From: Rikenellaceae bacterium | GTDB taxonomy: Bacteria; Bacteroidota; Bacteroidia; Bacteroidales; Rikenellaceae | DNA: 26,099 nt | Direction: 5' to 3' | Assembly: GCA_902362705.1 (NCBI GenBank) | Contig: CABIXK010000003.1 | Coordinates: forward strand, 196,841-222,939 | Shown here: positions 15,937 to 23,125 of the stretch, piece after piece | Position numbering within the stretch: the first letter of the stretch is position 1 | Layout: the number at the start of each line of letters is the position of its first letter | Made by a program: the position numbers and the translations under genes | Notes under the pieces: model-generated | The model's input: only the letters and a program-made list of their open reading frames with translations | Databases searched by the model: none | What the model was told of the DNA's origin: nothing

Positions 15937-15968
15937 TTTGTGCAAAATTAACAAAATAATTATCTTTG
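15937..15968 (+). promoter_or_regulatory. Complete Bacteroidetes promoter for the DUF4435 gene
   Basis: TTTG at 15937-15940 is separated by exactly 20 nt from TATCTTTG at 15961-15968, a perfect -33/-7 pair. Only seven bases separate the -7 element from the ATG at 15976, so transcription should begin at or within a few bases of the start codon. Confidence 0.82.
15943..15950 (-). promoter_or_regulatory. -7 promoter element for the SUI1 gene
   Basis: The minus strand reads TAATTTTG, an exact match to TAnnTTTG. It gives a leader of about 40 nt to the ATG at 15893 and lies inside the spacer of the opposing DUF4435 promoter, so the two promoters overlap physically. Confidence 0.58.
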
Positions 15969-15975
15969 GGGGACT

Positions 15976-17070
15976 ATGACCGACAACTTGCGCGAAAAAT
16001 TGCGCCGCATGAATCCCTTCGCCTCCGCGCGGGGCGAGCAGGCGCTGCCCGAACCGCTGCCCACCGACCCCTGCCAGCGGCTGGTGCGGGTCTACGTCGA
16101 AGGCTACGAGGACGTGGCCTTCTGGCGCGGAATCTTCGACCACTTCCGCAACCCCTACCTGCGCTTCGAGATCTCGGTGCCCGACCGCGGCGACCTGCCC
16201 AAGGGCAAGAAGGTGCTGCTGCAGACCATCCCCCGCTCGTCGGAGGAGCTGCTGCTGTGCGTCGATTCGGACTTCGACTACCTCTTCGCCGGGCGTACCG
16301 AGCAGTCGCGGCAGGTGGGCGCCGCCCAGTTCATGTTCCACACCTACGCCTACGCCACCGAGAACTACCTCTGCTACGCCCCCTCGCTGCACAACATCTG
16401 CGTCAAGGCCACCAAGAACGACACGCGCATCTTCGATTTCGTGCGCTTCATGCACGACTACTCGACGACGATCCACCCCCTCTTCGTGTGGTACGCCTAC
16501 TCGGCGCAGATGGCCTCCGAGCACATCTTCACCCTCAACGACTTCAAGTCGGCCGTGCGGCTGGGCTACCTCGACATCGCCGACAACGGCGCACGCACGC
16601 TCCAATGGCTCGCGCGCAACGTCGCCAAGCGGCAGAAACTGCTCGAGGGGCGCAATCCGCAGCTCGCCGAGCCCCTGCGCCAGTTCGAGGCCCAGCTCCG
16701 CCTGCGGGGCCTGCGGCCCGAGAACACCTATCTGTTCATGCACGGCCACACGCTCATGGACAACGTGGTGATGGTGCTGCTCAACTCCGTGTGCGAGAAG
16801 CTGCGCGCGCTGTCGATCGCCCGCATCACCGCCTCCGAGAAGCGGGGCGTGGCGCTCAAGAACGAGATGGCCAACTACACCAACTCGCTGCGCTCGATCC
16901 GCGACGTGCTGCTCGACAACGAGAACTACACCCGCTGCCCGCTCTACAAGAGCCTGCGGCGCGACATCTCGCGCTACCTCGTGCGCACGATCGTGGGCAT
17001 GAAGCGCCGCGGCGAGATCCGCGACGACTCGTTCTGGACCATCCTCCGCCGCTTCAAGGAGGAGCTGTGA
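15976..17070 (+). CDS. DUF4435 (TOPRIM-like) protein
   Basis: A 364-residue soluble protein that looks like the DUF4435 family. Near the N-terminus is VYVEGYEDVAFW (39-50) with E42 and D46; then CVDSDFDYL (95-103) with D97, D99 and D101; then TYAYATENYLC (123-133) with E129. The Glu...DxD pattern is that of a TOPRIM metal-binding fold, as in topoisomerases, primases and OLD nucleases. The C-terminal half is helical and basic (KSLRRDISRYLVR, KRRGEIRDD). DUF4435 proteins often accompany AAA ATPases in defence-type modules, but no ATPase is adjacent here. It is a single-gene unit with a strong, apparently leaderless promoter, followed by a non-coding repeat element. Base composition matches its neighbours. 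Activity is unknown; the TOPRIM assignment is by motif only. Confidence 0.85.
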   Translation: MTDNLREKLRRMNPFASARGEQALPEPLPTDPCQRLVRVYVEGYEDVAFWRGIFDHFRNPYLRFEISVPDRGDLPKGKKVLLQTIPRSSEELLLCVDSDFDYLFAGRTEQSRQVGAAQFMFHTYAYATENYLCYAPSLHNICVKATKNDTRIFDFVRFMHDYSTTIHPLFVWYAYSAQMASEHIFTLNDFKSAVRLGYLDIADNGARTLQWLARNVAKRQKLLEGRNPQLAEPLRQFEAQLRLRGLRPENTYLFMHGHTLMDNVVMVLLNSVCEKLRALSIARITASEKRGVALKNEMANYTNSLRSIRDVLLDNENYTRCPLYKSLRRDISRYLVRTIVGMKRRGEIRDDSFWTILRRFKEEL

Positions 17071-17287
17071 GGCGGGAGGGGCGCGCTGCTCGCAATGCAC
17101 AATCCATAATTAGCCTGCCGCAGGAAGCGACACCATGACCGCGCACTTTGGGACGCAAAACCGGTCGTCGAAGCCGGAGGCTTCGTCCCTTTGCCAGCTC
17201 GCGCCTCCGGCGCGACCGCCCCAGCCGGCAAAGGGAACTTGTGCGCAAGCGTATGGACGAAATTCGTTCGAATAGCTCAACCCCTCT

Positions 17288-17334
17288 CTTTTCACTTATT
17301 ACTTCTCACTTTTCACTTATTTACTTTTCACTTG
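17288..17334 (+). repeat. Degenerate 7-nt repeat tract
   Basis: Six consecutive units, CTTTTCA, CTTATTA, CTTCTCA, CTTTTCA, CTTATTTA (one 8-mer) and CTTTTCA, are followed by a partial CTTG. The regular period of seven with a constant CTT start is plain. A related tract in the opposite orientation lies at 26053-26080. Confidence 0.8.
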
Positions 17335-17351
17335 CCCGCCCCATCGGGCCA

Positions 17352-17390
17352 AAAGAGACGAGCCCCTGCCGTTCGCACGACAGGGGCTCG
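17352..17390 (-). terminator. Probable terminator for lysC
   Basis: A 10-bp stem (CGAGCCCCTG at 17359-17368 with its complement at 17381-17390) extends, after a mismatch, by a further 3 bp around a TCGC loop. On the minus strand it is followed by TCTCTTTTGG, so it probably terminates the lysC transcript. On the plus strand no T-run follows. Confidence 0.6.
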
Positions 17391-17453
17391 CGACCCGCAG
17401 GCCGATCCCTTAATTATGAAGAATTGTGCATTCTGAACTGTGCCTTGCGAAAC

Positions 17454-18719
17454 CTACCGCTTCGCCGCGCAGCGCCGCACCACGCGCACGGTCGACTGCG
17501 TGGCCTGGCGGATGAAGACCTGCTGTCCGCGGGCGTAGCGGCGCCACAGTTCGTCGGTATAGCCGCGGATGGTCAGCAGCTCCATGTCGCCCGACTTCAT
17601 CACGTCGAAGCCCGCCTCGCGCAGCGCGGCCACCGCCTCGTCGATGTGCCACGAGTTGTCGACGCAGAGGCTCAGATTGACGGCCGAGTTATGGACGAGG
17701 TTGGCCTTGATGCGGAAGCGCTCCAGCAGCGAGAAGATCGTGGCGAACTTCTCCTCCAGCACGAACGAGAAGTCGCGCGAGCGGATCGTCAGCAGCACCT
17801 GGTCCTTCTTCAGGATGAGGATCGGCACCTGGACCGGCGCCGACATGCCGCGGATCACCGTCCCGGGCTTGCGCTTGTCGCCGAACGGACGCACGTATAG
17901 CGGGATGTTCTTGTTCTGCAACGGCTTGATCGTCTTGGGATGGATGATCTGCGCGCCGCTGTAGGCCAGCTCTATCGTGTCGAGGTAGTTGAGTTCGTCG
18001 ATCTTCACCGCGTCGGGGAAGATCTTCGGATCGGCGTTCAACACGCCGTCGACATCCTTCCACACGGCCATCGACTCGGCGTCGAGGATGTGTGCCGCCA
18101 CGGCCGCCGAGTAGTCCGAACCCTCGCGGCCGAGCGTGGTCGTCGTGCCGTCGGGCGCAGCGCCGATGAAGCCCTGCCCCACGAAGACCGAGACGCCGGC
18201 CCCCTCCACCGCCGCGCGCAGCAGCGGCGTCGAGGCCTCGATGTCGACCCCGGCATCCTTGTGGCGCTGCTCGGTAAGGAAGCAGCGGCGCATGTCGATC
18301 CAGCGGTTGCGCAGCCCCACGTGGTTGAGATACTCCGAGACGATGGTCGTGGAGAGCAGCTCGCCGTAGGCGACGATGCGGTCGTACCACAGCTCGGCAT
18401 CCTCGGCGCGGTAGGCCGTCTGGCGCACCAGCTCCTCCAGCTCGGCGAAGAGCGCCTCGACCCGCTCCAGAGCGACGGGCCCGTGCCACAGATCGGTCGT
18501 GATCGCGGCGTGGTAGTCGCGCAGCGCGGCGATCTCGGCCCCGGCCCCGGTCCGATCGTCCCGCCGCAGGCAGGCGAACACGCGCTCGAGCGCGTTGGTC
18601 GTCTTGCCCATGGCCGAGACGATGACCAGCAGGTGCTGCTCGTCGCCTATGATCTTGTGGAGGTTGCGCACTCCGTCGGCATTGCGCACGGAGGCTCCTC
18701 CGAATTTGTATACTTTCAT
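17454..18719 (-). CDS. lysC: Aspartate kinase
   Basis: Phosphorylates aspartate, the first step of the aspartate family pathway. The 421-residue monofunctional enzyme begins MKVYKFGGASV, the kinase signature, and includes VIVSAMGKTTNAL, GREGSDYSAA and a long YSGAQIIHPKTIKP segment. The C-terminal part (about 290-421) looks like ACT regulatory domains (LLTIRSRDFSFVLEEKFA, NLSLCVDN), so feedback inhibition by an end-product amino acid is likely. It lies 33 bp downstream of the S9 peptidase gene on the same strand, and is probably cotranscribed although the functions seem unrelated. No lysine riboswitch fits in the short gap. The ATG at 18719 gives the standard start. Confidence 0.96.
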   Translation of the reverse strand: MKVYKFGGASVRNADGVRNLHKIIGDEQHLLVIVSAMGKTTNALERVFACLRRDDRTGAGAEIAALRDYHAAITTDLWHGPVALERVEALFAELEELVRQTAYRAEDAELWYDRIVAYGELLSTTIVSEYLNHVGLRNRWIDMRRCFLTEQRHKDAGVDIEASTPLLRAAVEGAGVSVFVGQGFIGAAPDGTTTTLGREGSDYSAAVAAHILDAESMAVWKDVDGVLNADPKIFPDAVKIDELNYLDTIELAYSGAQIIHPKTIKPLQNKNIPLYVRPFGDKRKPGTVIRGMSAPVQVPILILKKDQVLLTIRSRDFSFVLEEKFATIFSLLERFRIKANLVHNSAVNLSLCVDNSWHIDEAVAALREAGFDVMKSGDMELLTIRGYTDELWRRYARGQQVFIRQATQSTVRVVRRCAAKR

Positions 18720-18752
18720 TCGTTTATCAACCTGACTAACCCGTTCGTCCGC

Positions 18753-20882
18753 TTACTTCGCCTCGTAGGGCACGCCGACGTTCTGGAAGAGGAACGCATA
18801 GATGTCGGCCGCCTCGTCGATGCGCTTCGAGGTGGGCTTGCCGGCGCCGTGGCCCGCCTTCGACTCGATGCGGATGAGGATCGGCGCGTCGCCCGCCTGG
18901 CAGTGCTGCATGGTGGCGGCGAACTTGAACGAGTGGGCCGGGACGACGCGGTCGTCGTGGTCGGCCGTCGTAACGAGCGTGGCGGGATAGGCGACGCCCT
19001 CGCGGATGTTGTGCAGCGGCGAGTACTTGTAGATGTAGCCGAACTGCTCCTCGTCGTCCGAGGTGCCGTACTCCACGGCCCAGCCCCAGCCGATGGTGAA
19101 CTTGTGGTAACGCAGCATGTCCATCACACCCACGGCCGGCAGACACACGGCGTAGAGGTCGGGGCGCTGCACCTCGCAGGCGCCGACGAGCAGACCGCCG
19201 TTCGAGCCGCCGGCGATGGCCAGCTTCGACGAGGAGGTGTACTTGTTGTCGATGAGCCACTCGGCCGCCGAGATGAAGTCGTCGAAGACGTTCTGCTTGT
19301 TGGCCAGCTGGCCGCCCTTGTGCCACTCCTCGCCGTACTCCGAGCCGCCGCGCAGGTTGGCCACCACGTGCACGCCGCCCTGCTCCATGAACATGATGGC
19401 CGAGGGGTTGAACCCGGGCGTGAGGTTGATCTGGAAGCCGCCGTAGGCGTAGAGGTAGCAGGGGGCCGTGCCGTCGAGCACTAGGTCCTTGCGGTGCGAG
19501 ACGAACATGGGCACGCGCGTGCCGTCCTTCGAGGTGAAGAAGATCTGCTCGGTGGTGAACATCTCGGGATCGAAGTCGACCTCGGGGGCCTTGTAGAGCG
19601 TCGAGGAGCCCGAGGCGATGTCGTAGCGGTAGAGGGTCGCCGGCGCGGTGTAGTTGGTCAGCGAGTAGTAGAGCTCCTTGTCCTCGTCGCGGCCGCCGAA
19701 GCCGCCCACGGTGCCGATGGCCGGCAGCTCGACCTCGCGCACCAGCTCGCCGTCGAAGCCGTACTGGCAGATCTTGCTCTGCGCGTCGGCCAGGTAGGAG
19801 GCGAACAGGTAGCCGCCCGCCGAGCCCACGCCGGCCAGCAGGTCGCGCCCGCTCTCGGCGATCACCGTGCGCACGCGCTTCGGATCATCGAGCGATACGG
19901 CGTTGAGGGCGTAGTTCGAGGCGCCGCGGTTGGTGCGGTAGTAGAGCTCGTCGCCCTTGCACTCCACCAGGTCGTAGTCGGCGTCGAAGCCCGGCAGCAG
20001 CACGCGGAAGGCGCGGTCGGCGACCTTCCTGTAGAGGACCTCGCTGCCCGAGGTGCCCTCCGAGCCGGTGACGAAGAGCCACTTGCCGTCGTCGCTCGGC
20101 CATGCCGAGAAGTAGCGCAGCGGGTGCTCGCGATCCTCGTAGATGAGCCGGTCGGCCGACTGGGGCGTGCCCAGGGCGTGGTAGTAGACCTTCTGGAAGC
20201 GGTTCTGCTCCGACAGGGCGCTGCCCTTAGGAGCGTCGTAGGCGCTGTAGTAGAAGCCCTTGGAGTCGGGCGACCAGGTGGCGCCCGAGAACTTCACCCA
20301 CTCGATGCGGTCCCCGGTTAGCTCGCGCGTGGCGGCGTCCATGACGCGGATCTCCACCCAGTCCGAGCCCGACGCCGAGGCGGCGTAGGCGAAGTAGCGG
20401 CCGTCCTTGGAGAAGGAGGTGGACGAGAGGGCCACGGTGCCGTCCTCCGAGAGCGTGTTGGGATCGAAGAACACCTCGCCCCGCTCGCCCGGGGTCGCCG
20501 TGCGGTAGATGACCGACTGGTTCTTCAGACCGTCGTTATAGGAGTAGTAGTACCAGTCGCCGTGCTTGGCGGGGGCCGACTCCTTGGCGTAGTTCCACAG
20601 CTGGGTCAGACGCTCGCGGATGGCGCCGCGGAAGGGGATCTGCGCCAGGTAGTCCTGCGTCACGGCGTTCTCGGCCTCGACCCAGGCGGCCGTCGCCTCC
20701 GAGTTGTCGTCCTCCAGCCAGCGGTAGGGATCGGCGACCTCGGTGCCGAAATAGTTGTCCACGACGTCGCCGCGCTCCGTCTCGGGATAGGGAAAGTGCT
20801 TGATCGTCTTCATGCGATTGCAACTTGCGAGGGCTGTCGCCGCCACGAGCAGCGCGGCACCCCGGATGCATAATTTTTTCAT
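18753..20882 (-). CDS. Prolyl oligopeptidase family (S9A) lipoprotein
   Basis: Serine peptidase that would cleave proline-containing peptides in the cell envelope. The 709-residue product from the ATG at 20882 begins with a lipoprotein signal peptide (MKKLCIRGAALLVAATALASC) whose lipobox LASC gives a lipidated C21. The N-terminal peptidase domain starts around YPETERGDVVDNYFG; a seven-bladed propeller follows (about 75-430). The catalytic domain has GGSNGG (S560), the ADHDDRVVP Asp and KAGHG (H678): a complete triad. The frame stays open upstream to 21158, but that region is the divergent dapD gene and promoter. A -7 element lies at 20910-20917. Likely role: periplasmic or outer-membrane peptide degradation for nutrition, as in other Bacteroidetes. 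Confidence 0.95.
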   Translation of the reverse strand: MKKLCIRGAALLVAATALASCNRMKTIKHFPYPETERGDVVDNYFGTEVADPYRWLEDDNSEATAAWVEAENAVTQDYLAQIPFRGAIRERLTQLWNYAKESAPAKHGDWYYYSYNDGLKNQSVIYRTATPGERGEVFFDPNTLSEDGTVALSSTSFSKDGRYFAYAASASGSDWVEIRVMDAATRELTGDRIEWVKFSGATWSPDSKGFYYSAYDAPKGSALSEQNRFQKVYYHALGTPQSADRLIYEDREHPLRYFSAWPSDDGKWLFVTGSEGTSGSEVLYRKVADRAFRVLLPGFDADYDLVECKGDELYYRTNRGASNYALNAVSLDDPKRVRTVIAESGRDLLAGVGSAGGYLFASYLADAQSKICQYGFDGELVREVELPAIGTVGGFGGRDEDKELYYSLTNYTAPATLYRYDIASGSSTLYKAPEVDFDPEMFTTEQIFFTSKDGTRVPMFVSHRKDLVLDGTAPCYLYAYGGFQINLTPGFNPSAIMFMEQGGVHVVANLRGGSEYGEEWHKGGQLANKQNVFDDFISAAEWLIDNKYTSSSKLAIAGGSNGGLLVGACEVQRPDLYAVCLPAVGVMDMLRYHKFTIGWGWAVEYGTSDDEEQFGYIYKYSPLHNIREGVAYPATLVTTADHDDRVVPAHSFKFAATMQHCQAGDAPILIRIESKAGHGAGKPTSKRIDEAADIYAFLFQNVGVPYEAK

Positions 20883-20909
20883 GTTCGAAACGTTTGATTG
20901 TTTTGGAAG

Positions 20910-20917
20910 CAAAGGTA
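20910..20917 (-). promoter_or_regulatory. -7 promoter element for the S9A peptidase-lysC unit
   Basis: The minus strand reads TACCTTTG, an exact TAnnTTTG, 27 nt before the ATG at 20882. It supports the lipoprotein start against the longer open frame. No clear -33 element. Confidence 0.6.
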
Positions 20918-20930
20918 TGAAAAATTTGCC

Positions 20931-20938
20931 TAACTTTG
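20931..20938 (+). promoter_or_regulatory. -7 promoter element for dapD-birA
   Basis: TAACTTTG is an exact TAnnTTTG, 32 nt before the dapD ATG at 20971. TTTG at 20902-20905 lies 25 nt upstream, longer than ideal for a -33 element. Confidence 0.6.
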
Positions 20939-20970
20939 CGTTCCGGCAATACACAGAATACGATATAAAT

Positions 20971-21798
20971 ATGTACGAAGAACTCCGAAAGACGATCGAG
21001 GCCGCATGGCAGGAACGCGCGCTGCTGACGCAGGCCCCGGTGGCGGCAGCCATCCGCGAGGTGATCGAGCTGGTAGACAAGGGCCTGCTGCGCACGGCCG
21101 AACCCGTAGACCCCGAAAAGAGCGAGTGGCGCGTGAACGAGTGGGTCAAGAAGGCCATCCTGCTCTACTTCCCCATCCAGCCCATGCGCAAGATGGAGGC
21201 GGGCGAGCTGGAGTGGTTCGACAAGATGAAGCTCAAGCGCGGCTACGAGCAGCTGGGCGTGCGCGCCGTGCCCCACGCCGTGGCGCGCTACGGCGCCTAC
21301 ATCGCCCCGGGCGCCATCCTCATGCCCTCCTACGTCAACATCGGCGCCTACGTCGACACGGGCACGATGGTCGACACGTGGGCCACGGTGGGGTCGTGCG
21401 CCCAGATCGGCCGCCACGTCCACCTCTCGGGCGGCGTGGGCATCGGCGGCGTGCTGGAGCCCGTGCAGGCGGCGCCGGTCATCATCGAGGACAACTGCTT
21501 CGTCGGCTCGCGCTCGATCGTCGTCGAGGGGGCCCACGTCTGCCGCGAGGCGGTGCTGGGGTCCAACACCGTCATCACCGGCTCGACCCACATCGTCGAC
21601 GTCACGGGGGAGGAGCCCGTCACCTACAAGGGCTACGTGCCGCCCCGCTCGGTGGTCGTGCCCGGGTCGTACCGCAAGCTGTTCCCCGCGGGCGAGTACA
21701 GCGTCTCGTGCGCGCTGATCATCGGCCGCCGCAAGGAGTCGACCGACAAGAAGACGTCGCTCAACGACGCCCTGCGCGACTTCGGAGTAAGCGCATAA
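20971..21798 (+). CDS. dapD: 2,3,4,5-tetrahydropyridine-2,6-dicarboxylate N-succinyltransferase
   Basis: Transfers succinyl from succinyl-CoA to tetrahydrodipicolinate in the succinylase branch of diaminopimelate/lysine synthesis. The 275 residues match E. coli DapD (274) in size. An N-terminal helical domain is followed by left-handed beta-helix hexapeptide repeats (for example GAYIAPGAILMPSYVNIG and GGVGIGGVLEP), then NTVITGSTHIVD and the C-terminal YRKLFPAGEYSVSCALIIGRR. A long frame in another phase over this gene is a shadow. It is followed by birA after a 4-bp gap. Presence of dapD implies the succinylase route in this organism rather than only the aminotransferase (DapL) or dehydrogenase (Ddh) shortcuts. 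Confidence 0.96.
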   Translation: MYEELRKTIEAAWQERALLTQAPVAAAIREVIELVDKGLLRTAEPVDPEKSEWRVNEWVKKAILLYFPIQPMRKMEAGELEWFDKMKLKRGYEQLGVRAVPHAVARYGAYIAPGAILMPSYVNIGAYVDTGTMVDTWATVGSCAQIGRHVHLSGGVGIGGVLEPVQAAPVIIEDNCFVGSRSIVVEGAHVCREAVLGSNTVITGSTHIVDVTGEEPVTYKGYVPPRSVVVPGSYRKLFPAGEYSVSCALIIGRRKESTDKKTSLNDALRDFGVSA

Positions 21799-21802
21799 GG
21801 CC

Positions 21803-22525
21803 ATGATCCACCATATCGCAGAGACCACCTCGACCAACGACGACGCGCGCGACGGGCGTTACCGCCACGGCGACGTCGTGTGGGCCGAGCGGCAGACCGC
21901 CGGGCGCGGCCAGCGGGGCCACACCTGGACCAGCCCCGAGGGCGAGAACCTCACCTTCTCGGTGGTGCTGGAGCCGACGTTCCTGCCCGTGGGCGAGCAG
22001 TTCCTGCTCTCGGAGGCCGTGGCGCTGGCGCTCTGCGACACCTTCGAGGCTTTCGGCATCGCCGCGCGCATCAAGTGGACCAACGACATCTATGTCGGCA
22101 ACCACAAGCTCTCGGGCATGCTCTTCGAGCACAGCTTCTCGGGCCCCACGCTCTCGCGCTCGGTCGTCGGCATCGGCATCAACGTCAACCAGACGGCCTT
22201 CGACCCCGCGCTGCCCAACCCCGTGTCGATGGCCCTCGCGGCGGGCCGCGCGTTCCGCCGCGAGGAGGTGCTCGACGCCTTCCTGGCAGCGCTACGCCGC
22301 CGCTACGCCCTGCTCGAGGGGGGCGAGGCCGGGCGGCTGCACCGCCACTACGCCGAGCGCCTCTACCGCCTGGGCGAGGAGCATCCGTTCCGGCACCCCG
22401 ACGGGAGCCTCTTCCGCGCCACGATGCTCGGCGTGCGCCCCACGGGCGAGCTCGAGCTGCGCCACGCCGACGGGACGACACGCGCCTACCTCTTCCGCGA
22501 GGTGGAATTTGTCGTCAAAAGATAG
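21803..22525 (+). CDS. birA: Biotin--[acetyl-CoA-carboxylase] ligase, class I
   Basis: Activates biotin to biotinyl-AMP and attaches it to the biotin carboxyl carrier protein. The 240-residue product starts directly with the catalytic domain: TTSTNDDAR (8-16), the biotinyl-AMP-binding loop GRGQRGHTW (34-42), KWTNDIYVGNHKLSG (91-105), GIGINVNQ (123-130), and a C-terminal SH3-like domain. The N-terminal winged-helix repressor domain of E. coli BirA is missing, so it should be a ligase without DNA binding. It begins 4 bp after dapD and is probably translated from the same mRNA. The canonical GRGRRG loop reads GRGQRG here, a tolerated variant in other ligases. Confidence 0.94.
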   Translation: MIHHIAETTSTNDDARDGRYRHGDVVWAERQTAGRGQRGHTWTSPEGENLTFSVVLEPTFLPVGEQFLLSEAVALALCDTFEAFGIAARIKWTNDIYVGNHKLSGMLFEHSFSGPTLSRSVVGIGINVNQTAFDPALPNPVSMALAAGRAFRREEVLDAFLAALRRRYALLEGGEAGRLHRHYAERLYRLGEEHPFRHPDGSLFRATMLGVRPTGELELRHADGTTRAYLFREVEFVVKR

Positions 22526-22535
22526 GGCCGAGCGC

Positions 22536-22565
22536 TTGCCGAATCGAAAATATCGGTTATATTTG
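22536..22565 (+). promoter_or_regulatory. Bacteroidetes-type promoter for gcvH
   Basis: TTG at 22536-22538, a 19-nt spacer, then TATATTTG at 22558-22565 (exact TAnnTTTG). The transcript would start near 22572, about 30 nt before the gcvH ATG. gcvH is thus probably separate from dapD-birA. Confidence 0.75.
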
Positions 22566-22601
22566 CGAAAAGAAAACCAAAACCTTAAAAACTGCAGTAC
22601 C

Positions 22602-22979
22602 ATGAACGTACCCGCCAATCTGAAATACTCCAACGACCACGAGTGGTGCCGCGTCGAGGGCGACGTGGCCGTCATCGGCATCACCGACTTCGCACAGAGC
22701 CAGCTGGGCGACATCGTCTTCGTCGACGTGCCCACCGTGGGCGAGACGCTCGCGGCCGGCGAGGCTTTCGGCTCGATCGAGGCCGTGAAGACCGTCAGCG
22801 ACGCCTTCCTGCCCGTCTCGGGCGAGATCCTCGAGTTCAACGAGGCTGTCGATGCCGACCCCGCACTGGTCAACCGCGACGCTTACGGCGAGGGGTGGCT
22901 GGTGAAGGTCAAGATGTCCGATCCGTCGGAGGTCGAGGGCCTGCTTTCGGCCGCCGACTACGAGCAGCTGATCGGCTGA
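22602..22979 (+). CDS. gcvH: Glycine cleavage system H protein
   Basis: Lipoyl carrier that shuttles the aminomethyl group among the P, T and L proteins of the glycine cleavage system. The 125-residue product has the H-protein core: YSNDHEWCRVEGDVAVIGIT, AQSQLGDIVFVDVP, then the lipoylation site SIEAVKTVSD with the acceptor K63, and GWLVKVKMSDPSE near the C-terminus. The ATG at 22602 follows a good promoter. gcvP, gcvT and lpd are not in the window, so the gene is separated from its partners here. H protein can also act as a lipoyl donor. Confidence 0.97.
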   Translation: MNVPANLKYSNDHEWCRVEGDVAVIGITDFAQSQLGDIVFVDVPTVGETLAAGEAFGSIEAVKTVSDAFLPVSGEILEFNEAVDADPALVNRDAYGEGWLVKVKMSDPSEVEGLLSAADYEQLIG

Positions 22980-23125
22980 TCGCGCCGCACGCAGAGGTCG
23001 GGCCGGATCATCGCCCCGGCCGAGGGCGGGGCGATGCCGCATCCCAAAAAAAAACAACCGGCACACCGCCGCATCCCCCGACACGGAGAGGCAACCGGCA
23101 TCGTTGCCGCATCCCGACACAAGAA
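22980..23125. repeat. Intergenic hairpin and imperfect direct repeat after gcvH
   Basis: A 10-bp stem (CATCGCCCCG at 23009-23018 with its complement at 23027-23036) is followed by nine A residues at 23046-23054, the wrong sense for a plus-strand terminator. An imperfect direct repeat follows: CAACCGGCA...GCATCCC...GACAC at about 23055-23084 and 23092-23120, offset by 37 bp. No gene is seen. Confidence 0.5.

Larger units (their letters stand above)
17094..17432. mobile_element. MITE-like non-coding element with terminal inverted repeats
   Basis: Left end 17094-17112 (AATGCACAATCCATAATTA) and right end 17411-17432 are inverted repeats: 18 of the left end's 19 bases are matched on the right (TAATTATG and ATTGTGCATT), with a short internal insertion there. 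Inside are several hairpins: CGAAGCC-GGA-GGCTTCG (17169-17185), a two-part stem with outer arms 17186-17195 / 17227-17236 and inner arms 17199-17205 / 17209-17215, a heptad repeat tract (17288-17334), and a long hairpin at 17359-17390. No convincing gene lies within; short ORFs are Arg/Ala-rich. No target-site duplication is apparent. The element fills the 383-bp gap between convergent genes. Mobility is inferred from the termini only. Confidence 0.5.

Noticed and set aside
17110..17295. Short ORFs inside the 17.1-17.4 kb gap
   Set aside because: They run across hairpins of the repeat element, are Arg/Ala/Ser-rich and have no promoter or family features; better explained as non-coding repeat.
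17288..17334. CRISPR-like array
   Set aside because: Units are only 7 nt with no spacers and no cas genes nearby, so this is a simple degenerate tandem repeat.
18720..18752. Lysine riboswitch or leader peptide ahead of lysC
   Set aside because: The 33-bp gap is far too short for an L box, and no Lys-rich short ORF is present.
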